Source of the DNA: Xylaria sp. FL1777
Taxonomy: Eukaryota; Ascomycota; Sordariomycetes; Xylariales; Xylariaceae
Direction: 5' to 3'
Assembly: GCA_022578965.1 (NCBI GenBank)
Contig: MU400712.1
Location: forward strand, 1 to 64,000
Length of the DNA: 64,000 nt
A model generated the notes under the pieces. The model was not told where the DNA came from. It was given only the letters and a program-made list of their open reading frames with translations, and did not search any database. This document shows positions 35,430 through 46,908 of the stretch, in pieces; the stretch's first letter is position 1; every line of letters starts with the position of its first letter. A program made the translations under genes and the position numbers.

Positions 35430-36925
35430 AAAGCGACGTGGAGTTCGACCGTGTTAATCTACTTAGCATTGGCTTTTGATATTGGATTGCGCAAACCATG
35501 AGTGGAAGAGTATCTTCGAATCAATCAATGTGCGATGGTTGAAGATTCGGTAGTGGGTTCTGGGGGGGCATGCAGCTTATTCCTTGTTTTCTTTTTCTTA
35601 TTTCTCTCTCATGTTATTTTCTTCATTATACCCGCCTCCCTCACACAATACTCGGTCCCTTTCGTTCAGCGTACTCATCCCCAATTAAATAGAATGTCGA
35701 ACTTTTCGCCGCAATTGTTTCAGCCCACCACTTTCAAGTGACTTGATGACCGAAATTGCAAAGCTGTCGGAAAAGAAGCACATCCTACGTGGCAGTGCAC
35801 AACTACAGTAGAGGTGTTTCTGCTAACTAAAACCCCTGTTCCTTGGCGTTAAAATGCATACAAAAAGAAAAAGCTTACATAGAGGCAAACGCAACGACCT
35901 ACACAAGTTACAGAGCAGGTATACAAGAGAGGCCGGAGATTTTCTGCTAGCTATATAGGCCTAAAGATACGACCGGCCATAACCCTCTCCCCCTTCCCAC
36001 ACACGGGAAAAAGGAACCTTCTTGTCCAACTTATACTCCTTCATCGCTCCATTGACGACATTATCACCGCTCTTACCTATCGCCTTATGTTTCCATTATC
36101 ACTTGGCAAGAAGCAATGGGATTCAACATGGAATGGCTCGCCTGGAGAAATCTGACTTCTTACATTAGAAGCCCTGATGCATAACGGCTCATGCACACTG
36201 TTCAAATAGAATGCGAGTGATATAACTTCGCTTGAATCAAACAGCCATCATCGCGCCCCGATGATTGCAGTTCGATGATTCAACGTAATTAAGCTCTCAT
36301 TCGCTAACGGTAATTTGATACTCGATACTAGTATCTCCTCGCCTGGTGGCTCAAAATATTGGTTGAAATATCTGACTTTTATGCCCGATACCACTTTAGA
36401 TACGCTAAGCGGCGGTGGTGCAACCCAACCCCAGCCATTAGTCGGATAGTCACGCTAGTCAGCCTCAAACTTGAGCATCTCGCAGCATCCTTTATCGTAG
36501 ATGATGGCCATTTCTTCGAGTGAAAGGTGAAAGAATCCTACCCTCCATACTGGTATCTACCAGAAGCTACCCCTCTATCTATCGCATTAGCTAGGGCGTC
36601 ATCTAGCGCTTACACAAGTTAACCACCCAGATTTCCACCGTGATTGCTAACGTTAGGCATGCATGAATTAAGGACTACTAAAAAGTGTGAATTGCAAGGT
36701 AGACACATTACGAGGCTTCCCTGGCGGATTTGAAGCCTATCCCCAGTATATCTAGGTACTATCTACCTAGCGTGGGTACCTTAAACAGCCCCTCCTATCC
36801 ATTTCAGGCAGTTTTGAGGGCTGTGGACCAATGGAACGTCACTCACAACTGCAGCTAAAACGCTAAGGACGTTTTTGAGGCCATCCTACCGTGCTCTAAA
36901 TTGACACCAGAATTATAAAATAGAT
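35430..36925. other. Intergenic, no gene seen
   Basis: This is the 3' flank of the zinc-finger gene and of the convergent TIM-barrel gene. A pyrimidine-rich stretch follows the zinc-finger stop, consistent with UTR. No gene is supported. Confidence 0.5.
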
Positions 36926-38208
36926 CTAGATGCCAAGAGCTTCTTTGAAAAGCTTGTCAAGACGCAGTCCCTCGCTATTCGCTAGATCACCATAGGCCTG
37001 AGAGCTCGCAAAAGGGTGGTACGGAAATGGCCTGGGACAAACGAGTGAGTATTCTGACAGGGGTGGGTTGCGGGTGCAACTCACCCATATTCTGGAACCC
37101 ATGTAATTGTGCAATCAGGGTCCTTCTGAGCCCTGTGTTTAATGATTCGAAGCCAGATCCTTTCAAAGGATTCTCTTTCCGTAGTGAACGCAGGATCAGT
37201 TGGCGCAGGGCACTGTGAGGACTGGGTCGTGCCTATCCGTGTGTGTATATGGCCGACCTGAGACTTAAGTTAAAATCCGACTGACACGAAGAAAGGCACT
37301 TTTACTTACATGTGTAATGACTCTGTCCAATATCTCCCTATCTTCTTCACCGTCGTCCATAAGTCTCTCGCCAACCACAACCCAATGAGAGAAGTCGGCC
37401 GTTATCTTAAGTCTGTTGATGATGTGAGAACGTTACAATCTGTCACATTATTGAGGAGTCGTCTTACTGCGGTACTCTTTGCAATACATAGTCCGTCATA
37501 AACGGAGTATAAAACGCCCGATTGCGATGGGTTTCGTGGCACACCATTCCCTCGAATCCCATCTCTCTATCGATATCTAGTGTTCGCTGGAAGAAATAAA
37601 CGGCTTCGTCCGGTGTCCAGAAGTCGCTGGTAAGACCGAAGTGTTAGTTCCTAGAAGAGCTTGTATTCTGTCTCATGGGTTCGCTACAGCCTTACGATCC
37701 ACTATGAGAATTGATCTTCACTGGTTTTAGGTTACTCGCGATCCGAAGACTTTCACGGTAGATTCCGAGCTGAACATCCGGGGTCAAGCCGCGGGGTCGC
37801 GGCCCCATAGTTGCGCCCCATCCAGAGAAGATGCTAGGATTTGTTAGCGCTTGCTTAAAGTTATTATAGCAGGATATTGGACCAAATCTCACAGAGCGCT
37901 GATTTTTAACCCCGCCTCACTACACAGAACTTGCAGGCGCTGTAGTTGTGCTTCACTCAAGAAGAAGCAGTGGATATCCACCTCGATACCATCTGTTAGA
38001 ATGTTTAGTAGAAATTGCTTAGCCTAGCTAGAAAAGAAAGAAAAAAAAGGAAAAAGAAAAAGAATGGGTAGTGGTAGACTTAGACGCCGACATCAGAGTA
38101 CATACCGTAACCCATGCTTTTCCATTCCGGGAACCGTTTCGTCCATTCGACAAAGTCGTCTCCGGGAGCTATGCCCCAGACTGTTCTAAAACGAGACAGA
38201 GTGACCAT
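36926..38208 (-). CDS. Sugar-phosphate isomerase/epimerase-like TIM barrel (AP-endonuclease-2 superfamily)
   Basis: Seven short exons (38208-38106, 37992-37893, 37833-37696, 37626-37468, 37412-37310, 37257-37085, 37031-36926) with introns of 52-113 bases give 293 residues; all phases close. Motifs appear only after splicing: GDDFVEWTKRFPEWK then YDGIEVDIHCF early in the barrel, KINSHSGSDFWT, GMVCHETHRNRAFYTP, LKITADFSHWVVVGERL, HVGHIHTRIGTTQ and, near the end, WVPEYGPFPYHP. The ordered E, D, H and E residues at strand ends fit the metal site of xylose-isomerase-like barrels. There is no signal peptide. The substrate is unknown. The gene is divergent from the formaldehyde-dehydrogenase-like gene, with 1.4 kb between them. 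Confidence 0.85.
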
Positions 38209-39628
38209 TATGATGAGAACAAATAGAGCGATTCCTTCTGGAGCGCACTCGTGTTTTGGTATCCTTGACTTTATAGAATAAAACAAACGGAAGTGCTCGT
38301 CCCTTTGAATACCGAGGCCGAAAGTTGTATGTTGTAACTGATGACACCACCTGAAGTGAGTAAGGCGCTTCTGAAGTTTTAGACCCATCTTGGGGAATTT
38401 TCCCCATTTGGATAGATGCGGCGTTCTACCTAATGCGCGCTTTAGGAAAATAACGTCTGCTAGTGACTGCGGCTCTCACGACATAATAATGGCGTCTGAA
38501 CGACTAATGAATACCTGATAATTTCCCCGCACAGAATTATCATAAAGCCAAGATACCGTACTAGGCATAGCTATAAATACAAGACGTGATAGGGTTATCT
38601 TCGATTAAGAGAAGAAATTGGTATAATTGACAAGTCTACAGTGTCTTTAGTTTCAAAGCACCTATGCAAAAATAAAAAATTATAGACGTGTAAGCTAAGA
38701 ATAGTATTAGACTTGTAACCTGCTTACGTCTCAATTGCTCCCTACCTCTACAAGAAATAGACTGCTTTTCTAGCTTTCCTGGCTTCCCCAGCTTTTCAAA
38801 CCGGGGAAAATTTCCCTTTTTGACTACTCCTGTATATATTAAGCATCAAACTGTGCGCCTCAGTTCTACGGAGCTAAACTTATGATATCTAGAGAGGAAA
38901 CTAAACCCGTTTTAGAAGGCGTTTCCAAAGTGTCCTATCCACCAAACCACACAACTCCTATACAAGGAGACTTTCAGATATAGAAGTTAGTTTGGTAGAA
39001 GTATCGTTTAAACAATAAATCCAATGTACGATGAGCGAGTGGATAAAGGCGCTTCATAATAGAGCGATGCTAATAGGCTTTGCAGCACCCCCCCTTTTTT
39101 TTGTTAACATTGTACGTATATGGATATCGGGTCCCCAGCATCGAAAAGTTCGGGCGTAGTATTCAAGTAATATGCCTCGGCCTTCTTCGGACCTAGTTCG
39201 GTGATTTCGGACTTGTGCATATTGGAATTCCGACAATACACTGTCTTCTCAGGAAAATGATCTAAATAGCGAATACCGATACATAACACTGGCCAGGAAT
39301 CGAACCCAACTGACTGGATACCTGGGTTACTTAGACAGGGATGGCAATTTTGACCGAGACAAGACATCGTACATTTAGCCGAACCACGCTACTTAACTCC
39401 CATGCGGGGGATCGATACCAAGCTAATGGAACCCCCAGTAATACTGCTGACCTAGCCGTTGGAAGAAGTGCCCTTTAAAAGCCCGGGATTTCATTGAGAA
39501 CTTGATAATGTGCAATTGCCAGGATAGTCACCATTTCGAAAGTTTCTCGCTTTAAATTGTCCTAAGTGTCAGGTCGTCACAGATATCCACCAAGATCATT
39601 TCACAATAAGACCGTGAGACCCTTGACC
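38209..39628. other. Divergent intergenic region
   Basis: A 1.4-kb region between the divergent TIM-barrel and dehydrogenase genes, so it contains both promoters. At 39294-39304 the minus strand reads GGTTCGATTCC, an exact RNA polymerase III B-box match, but no tRNA fold surrounds it. An 8-T run lies near 39095. No gene was seen. Confidence 0.5.
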
Positions 39629-41426
39629 ATGAAGGCCGTGAACTACATCGGGCCATATAAGGTGCAGGTAGAGGAGGTGGAGAAGCCAAAGTTGGAGCAC
39701 CCGGACGACATTATTGTCAAGGTTACGACTGTACGATCCCCGTGCACTTGCAGCGCCCTGAGAAGCTCCAATTGACAACTGCGACAGGCAGCTATTTGTG
39801 GTTCTGATTTGCAGTAGGTAGAGTCCATTGGAGGAGGTAAGTATAGTTATTGCAGATCACTGGGCTTACCGTAGAGCAAACAGTATGTACGAAGGTAGAA
39901 CTGCAGCACAGCCAGGATTTACTTTCGGTATGACAATCAATCTAACATACTTAGTAATTGCCAAAACTTAACAAGCATAGGCCATGAGAATCTGGGTATT
40001 GTAGAAGAGCTCGGCGAAGGAGTTACGCTATTGAAGAAGGGAGACCGTGTTGTTATGCCGTTCAACGTTGCCGATGGTCGATGCCGCAACTGCGAGGAGG
40101 GAAAGACGGCCTTTTGTACAGGCGTCAACCCTGGATTTGCCGGTGGTGCATATGGTTCGTATACATCGCCTGACTAAATACTTAGAAGCTAAGTTGCCAT
40201 AGGTTACGTAGCAATGGGCCCGTACCGCGGTGGTGCGCTCGAAATCAACCCTGGACTTGATGCGACTATACTGATAGTGTTTGTAGGGCAAGCCCAATAT
40301 GTGAAGGTACCATTTGCGGATTTCAATGCCTTGAAACTGCCACCGGGCAAAGAGTTCGAAGCTGATTTTGTTCTTTTGGCTGACATTTTCCCAACCGGTA
40401 TGTTGATTTCATGGGAACACCCGGAAGCCGCTGTGCTGTTGAACTAGTGGATTTAGAATAGGTACTGACAAGCCATCGTTTCTTAAAAGGATGGCATGGG
40501 GTGGAAATATCCGGGTTCCAACCCGGTGAATCTGTCGCAGTCTTTGGTGCTGGACCTGTAGGCTTGATGGCGGCCTATTCCGCCACCCTTCGTGGTGCTT
40601 CACGCGTATTCGTTGTCGATCGCGTCCCGGAACGTTTGGCTGCTGCAGAGAAGATTGGCTGCATACCTATTGACTTCACTAAAGGAGACGCAGTCGATCA
40701 GATCATTGAAGGTAACGGGGGAGAGGAGGTTGACCGATCAGTAGATGCGGTTGGGTACCAGGTTAGTCACTGGAACCTTTTGATCCCCCTTTGGGATTCT
40801 TAGAGTCACGATTCTCCCAATCTGGAATGATTCGCTCTTGCTGCTCCTAAAAGCCCCTGAAATCCTAAAGAATTCTTACCACAGACGGGCAATACTGACT
40901 CCAGCATACTAAATAGGCAGTCACTCAAAGTGGTAGTACAGAGCAACCAAATATTGTTCTTGAGAATATGATCCGCGTGACGAGGGCATGCGGAGGGCTT
41001 GGCATTCCAGGACTTTATGTGCCAAGGTATGAAGTCTTGATTTGCGAAAGTAAATATCGTGGAAGTGAATATGGACTAACTAGTTGGCGATAGTGACCCA
41101 GGAGCTCCTGATGAAGCTTCAGCAAAGGGCATGATCAGTCTAAGTTTTGGGAAACTCTTCGAAAAGGTCGGTACCTTTGCTCTTCTACGCTGTGCAACCT
41201 CCAAAACTCACAGTGTCTTCAGGGACTCTCGTTGCGCACTGGCCAGTGCAACGTTAAAGCGTACAACCGTTACTTAAGAGATTTAATCATCTCAGGGAAA
41301 GCTAAGCCTAGTTTTGTCGTATCGCATGAGATCGATATTGATGATGCTCCCTTGGCATATGACAAGTTCCAGAAGCGGATTGATGGGTTTACCAAGGTTT
41401 TAATTCACCCCAACGGAGAATTATGA
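39629..41426 (+). CDS. Zinc-dependent alcohol dehydrogenase, glutathione-independent formaldehyde dehydrogenase-like
   Basis: Ten exons (39629-39730, 39788-39813, 39884-39927, 39981-40154, 40203-40232, 40287-40397, 40490-40761, 40917-41026, 41094-41166, 41223-41426) give 381 residues; two exons are only 26 and 30 bases long. Catalytic zinc ligands C38 (ICGSDLH) and H59-E60 (GHEN) and the Rossmann motif GAGPVG are present. NPGFAGGAYGYVAMGPY and GIPGLYV are typical of FdhA-type enzymes, which oxidise formaldehyde or small aldehydes/alcohols with NAD. The structural zinc lobe reads ADGRCRNC...C (C92, C95, C103): the first of the usual four Cys is Asp89. No signal peptide, so cytosolic. Confidence 0.92.
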
Positions 41427-42256
41427 TTTTTTTTTGTTACAAAAGGCTACCAGGAACTAACTCTAGCGTATAATCGAGGTAAATCTCTGTAAATAACTTT
41501 GGAATAACTAAAACCAAGTCTCTAAGGGAGAAATACGCATTTTATGTCAGCTACGTGATAGAGGGTTTAAGAATTAATTGACTAAACTATTAAGCCCTCC
41601 TTACTAACTACCTACCTAACTACTAACGAGCCAGCCTATTCACTCTAGGACAAGCCCCTTCAACAATATGTTTACCTTTTAAATCCAATATAAGGACATC
41701 TCACTTATGCAACTGAAGATGCTCTCTAGTTCTTAAAATATTTGTAACCTTTTTCTTTTTCTGCAATCCGACCATCCCTAGAACCCCAACACTTACAACG
41801 GCTGCGTAGTTTCATGACTAGCTTCCAATTAGTAACTATTACATATGCGTATGTAGGACACAGGAGATCGAGGTGGCACAACCATAACAATCATGGCAAT
41901 CGAAAATTTTGAACACACTAAAGTAAAGCAAACTTTACGCAACTGAGAGACCTGCGGAATAAATGCTTCGCCCTATGTAGTGTTGTTCAGCTGATGTCTT
42001 TCCGCCAAGTCGAATTGCCACTACCGCCTGAACTCTTCTAGAGCACCGTGTTAGGAAATCTAGAACGATATGGAACGTCCTGAATACTCTATTGTTAGAG
42101 GTAGGAGCCGCCACCAAACTGATCATAATGAGTTTTTACCTATAACTACGACCTAGCAGCTACCATTTAGTTACCTAACTTGACTCTGGACAGATATCTC
42201 TGACAGCTGTATGGTTTCTACTGAAATATGTCTTCTGAACTGGAAGAAGGCTCTAA
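41427..42256. other. Intergenic, no gene seen
   Basis: This AT-rich spacer contains the convergent 3' ends of the dehydrogenase and NLR genes. Nothing else is supported. Confidence 0.55.
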
Positions 42257-42355
42257 CTAACTCCCATCACCACGAGGGGATACATATGTACTGCGATCAA
42301 TCAGTAGCCTGACCATTTCGTCTTGTTTATAATGTGATGCTAGACCAAATGGTGT
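42257..42355 (-). pseudogene. Ankyrin-coding sequence beyond the NLR stop codon
   Basis: After the TAG at 42358-42356 the same frame stays open for 32 codons to TAG at 42257. It continues the repeat: TPFG, then DEMVRLLIDR, as in the preceding units. The stop occupies the position of the Trp in the GWTPLH motif, so this looks like the former last ankyrin repeat and tail, now out of the protein unless the stop is read through. Confidence 0.7.
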
Positions 42356-45129
42356 CTATCCTACTCTATCTGCAGTCGTTATATCAGCCCCACGGTCAAT
42401 AAGCAGCCTGGCTATTTCAATATGCCCATAAGATAAAGCCGTATGTAATGGGGTCCATCCTACTCTGTCTGCAACCGTTATATCAGCCCCACGGTCGATA
42501 AGCAGCCTGGCTATTTCAATATGCCCATGAAATATGGCCGCATGCAATGGGGTCCATCCTACTCTATTTGCAACCGTTATATCAGCCTTACGGTCGATAA
42601 GCAGCCTGGCTATTTCAATATGCCCATGAGATAAAGCCGTATGTAATGGGGTCCATCCTTCTATGTTCGTAGCGGATACATCAGCCCCACTGTCAATAAG
42701 AAGCCGGGCCACTTTAGCATGCCTTCCAGACACTGCGAGGTGTAATGGTGTGTTCCCGTCCTCATTGGCAGCTGATAATTTGACACCATGATTAATAAGT
42801 AGCTCAGCTATATCAGCATACCCCTTCTGCGAAGCTATATGTAATGGTGTGTTTCTGTTCATGTCGACAGCCGTTATTCTTATATTAGCGTCCATTTGGA
42901 TAAGCGCCTCCACCAGGAGGACAAACCTCTTTTCTATTGCAAGCCTCAGAACCGATATTCCTTGTGAATTTCTTTCGTGGACGTTAGGCCGTTCTATCTC
43001 AAGGAAGAATAATGACACTATCTCATTACCGTTGTGGACAAGTTGCTGTAATAAGTGGCATGGTTCCTCAAATGTAAAGCTCTGATTGGAAGCACACTGA
43101 ATTTCGAGGCTTCGTGACATCAGGAGGTGAAGATTCTGACGAGAGGATTCTGGGAGGGGTTCGGCCTCAAGTTCTAACATGGTTCGGATCGCTGCAACCC
43201 TCCTTGTGGCACATGCTGCGAGGATTGGAGGTCCATATCGCTCACTTTCTATCTTAAAACAAGACTGGCGCTGCGAGAGGGCGCGAATAAGAGCCGACAT
43301 TCCTCTCTCAGCCAGGATGTACAAAAGGCTGACTTCGGAGGTATACCCGTGCAGCATACTGTATTCAAGCATGTTGTGAAGTTTTACCCATGTGGAGCGT
43401 GGAAAAGTGTCGAGAAAATTTTGCTGGTTGACGTCGCGTCTCTGTGCTTGGTCGGCGTGGTATAAGACTTCCTGAGTCGCGTATTCTAGGAATGGAAACT
43501 CCTGAGTAAGTGCTCTAGAGTAAGGTTCTTTAAGGTACTTCATTGCTTCCATGTTCGTATATGCTAAGCAGCATTTTTTGAGTGTATCGTGACTTTGGCC
43601 AGGGATGTTTTCTGAAATATCGGGCTTGATTTTGCTAAGACCATCTTTAAGCAAAAAGTCTCGAACAGATTCATGAATGAATTGAACGGTTGGGATATTG
43701 GATTCGGTAAGTTCAACTAGGCCTTTCGAGTTGTCGAGAACGTATTTCTTCATGCATTTTTTGGAGGTATTACTTGAGTGACAGGATGCCAGATACTTAG
43801 GCTCTCGCCCAGACACAATGGCGAAGTACAACTGTTCCAGGGTGAGAGGCTCCCGAGCGAATAGTATCCATTGGAGGCACAGAACAAGGCCATCTACGTT
43901 CTCATTGTCGCGGATCAGGATGTTATGGAATAATTCATGAAGGTCTTTCGGGAGTTCCTGGATCCGTTCACGGAAGGCATGCTCACGGCCCGTGTCATTC
44001 TCCCTGTTCAGGATGTCGACCACCAATACAACCCACATGAAGACGCCGGACGCTTTCTTCTGCAGATCAGAGCAGATATCTTGTGCAAGATAACTATTCT
44101 CGATATTTAGCGTGTTGTTTATGTAGCGTGCTATATCTTGACTATGCCCGCGTTGTGACTCAAGAACGACGTTAACTGCTGCCCGTACAGTAATATGCGG
44201 ATAGTGTCTGCTAGCGAAGCAGATGCGGGACCGGTTTTTAATAATATAAGGGCCGCTTAGAAAGGATACCATGTCTCGAATTTGTGCTTCTTCGCATTCG
44301 TCAAGAGCATCGATTAAACAAACAAGGGGGGAGTCGCCAAGGCCTTGTACAGCTTCTTCGAGGAGGGATTTGAGGGATTCAACGGTCCAGAAGTGCCCGA
44401 TTCGAACTTTCTCAAGAACGTACCGTAGATCAGAGCGTGATTCAAGCAATTGCAGTAGCAGCGACCGGTATAAACCAGTAGTCGTCTTTTCCAGGTCATG
44501 GCCCCTGGCGTTAAAGAAGAATGAGAGCAAAAGCCCTCGATCCTTCTGCTTGTTAAGCTGTCCTAGTAGGAACTTCATCAGGGTTGATTTTCCCGCACCG
44601 GGTTTTCCCTTGATCCTGCGTCCATAGAAACCTGTTAGCCCAAGCTGTCTAAGTTCGGCATTAAGAAGCCGGCTAGATCAAACGAGAACAGAAGACTAGG
44701 CATCGGGCACGGGTGGTTTAACACGAACCACAAGAAGTTGTGATGGCTCCTTGTCCAATTGACGTATTCCGGCGTTTTCAGAAACCAAGCACACGTATTA
44801 GTATCCGCTTTCTTGATGCTCCATTGCCTAGCATCCATATGGTCAAATCGTAGCGAGTCGAGTATTAGTGCCTGGCGTTTGTCGATCGCCGCGCTCGTAC
44901 TCTGCCGTTGATCGACATTTATTATCAAATCTCTACCGACTTCTAAATTACCTGTGTTCTGCACCCCATGACCTTCGAAGCTATTTGAGGGGTGGCTGGA
45001 ATGTGGACAAGATGGTGAAGCCTCGGTCACCAGACTAGAGCCGCGACGAGTATCCCTAACAAGCTTTGGCCTCTTCGCTGGAGGTTCCATGTTCTTTTCG
45101 AAAGAATTCGTCACAGTAGTGGTAGGCAC
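42356..45129 (-). CDS. NACHT-ankyrin NLR (STAND protein)
   Basis: Two exons, 45129-44729 and 44615-42356, with a 113-base intron (donor GTTCGT, GCTAAC branch) give 886 residues. The intron falls inside the NACHT P-loop segment: splicing creates FLWIKGKPGAGKSTL (Walker A, K143) and Walker B follows as LIDALDE (234-240). Residues about 51-72 form a Gly/Asn-rich motif (GVQNTGNLEVGRDLIINV). A winged-helix-type region runs to about 500, and ankyrin repeats occupy 686-886, with TPLH turns at about 724, 756, 789, 822 and 855. Fungal NLRs of this kind mediate heterokaryon incompatibility or immune-like programmed cell death; this one has no visible effector domain such as HET or patatin. The stop codon truncates a further repeat. 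Confidence 0.9.
42361..42657 (-). repeat. Three 99-bp near-identical tandem ankyrin units
   Basis: Units start at 42361, 42460 and 42559 and share long identical blocks (for example AAGCAGCCTGGCTATTTCAA). The next unit upstream in the protein, at 42658, is clearly diverged. Most differences among the three are C/T or G/A. The nucleotide identity indicates recent duplication or gene conversion, as in other fungal NLR repeat domains. Confidence 0.9.
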
Positions 45130-46908
45130 GTGGGGAGTGAGGCGGCATTATACATGGATAGTCGAAGTTTCGGCATCACTATATAGTCGGTGAAGCGGAC
45201 AGTACTCCTTGCGACTCCGCGTATAGGCAAAATCGCGACTTGAACATTAATAACTTAATTCTGACACCTTCAGTTAAACACGAGCAAAGTACAACAGTGA
45301 GGACGCAGCATATAATAGCATTACCTGTACGATTAATCGTTGTAGAAGACAATGGCTTGGTTTGGTTACTAGTCTCCGTATAGGTATGAGTAGTAGAAGA
45401 GAAGTCGGGCTGAAGACGATAGAAATGGAAATAGATAGGAGAAGTAGAAGTGAGGCGACCGAAGACATCTTCCATAGTAAATAGAATCGGTGCATGCATA
45501 CAGTCAGTCCTGTAGGCGCAGTCCGTAGGGGGCGCAGCAATGCTACCCTTTTACCATTAATTATGCGGCTTACCTTAGACTAGATGAATAGCACTGATAA
45601 AATCTTGCAAGTTCTCTCCCGCTGCGATATTGATCGCATTGGTATTGATTCCTAAAAGCTGAAGGAGAAACTTGGAAATATTTGTGCAGGGTGTTATCAC
45701 TATAGAATATCGCGAGGATTATAGCATAAATCTGGATGGGAGATAAGAAGAACTATCAAGTTTACACCATAGCCGTGGTGTGTGTTATCAAGTTTGATCT
45801 GAATACCGTCTGCGACACGCTTGATGAAGAACATCAACGCTTACCAGGCAAGGTAAGGAACCCGAATCGCTATATTTTCGCCAGCGATCTAGTGATGATA
45901 ATGTACTTGCGTGGCTCCCTGAGGTAAAGGTCAGAGTGTCGCTTCGATGGTGGCCGCGAACCTGTATCGATGTCCGCCTACATATACGGGTGGGCAACAT
46001 GGCTGTGAGCATGACTGATGGCCGTCACGGTGGCTTGATGTCGTGCTACCCTGGAAAAGGCGTCGACTGTCGCTTCGCATTCAACGGCCCCCCCTCTCTG
46101 CGCCACCTGTAGAGCGGAGAAGTGCTGTTTCCGAAATGAAGTCTGAGTATCGTGTCAATGGGAACAAAGTCAAAGGACTCATCTCTGGGATCCGTTAGAA
46201 AGGCAGTGGTCTTGACGGCTATCCCGGGCTATCCGGCATCGCGAATGTTGTGTTTGCCGCGGGTTACCGGCACGTCGTAAATAATCGGGGTACTCGCGAG
46301 CAATGCGATCTAGACAATATTCTCTAGAGAGCGCGTCAGGCATATGATGGCTTGAAAATCCACTACAGCCTAATCAATAGAGACCTGGAAGTGCAGAACC
46401 TGGGAGGCGACGTCCTATTAGGTTACCTATACCCCCCACAGCCATAGTGGGAGCGGCAGCGGCGCAAGCGCCCAAGCTAATTTCAGGAGGGGAGGGTATA
46501 GTGCCTACTTACATAGGTTCCGTGAATATGGGAGGAATATGACTTGAAAGTTATTTTCCTGAAGCCATTTATTACTGCACTTCCCATTCTTTCTTTATAA
46601 TTTCAAATAAGCACTGTGGAAGTATCATTTGGTATTTAGTCCCAATACTGTAAGTACCGGTAATCTAGTCGTGTGGGGTATAGACAAGCACTGTACTAAC
46701 CTACATGGAAGCATAGACAGAATCAGCTACCTGCCTACAAAAAAAGGGGGCGCAGTTTGCGTGAGGAAAATGTATGGCTAATATCTGCTAGCCAAATAGT
46801 GTAGCTGCACTTTATTCCCTCATGCCCGACTCACAGGGCAAATGTCTGAGAGAGTATATTAATTTATCATTGAGGGTTCTCATCGTCGGCTCCACAAATA
46901 GGTAGCCT
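45130..46908. other. Intergenic, no gene seen
   Basis: This 1.8-kb region includes the NLR promoter. Overlapping minus-strand frames at 45179-45540 reach 106 residues but show no motif. The remainder up to the P450 stop has no frame of interest. Confidence 0.5.

Noticed and set aside
39260..39420. tRNA gene on the minus strand
   Set aside because: The B-box matches, but the T-stem pairs poorly and there is no D-arm, anticodon stem or acceptor stem.
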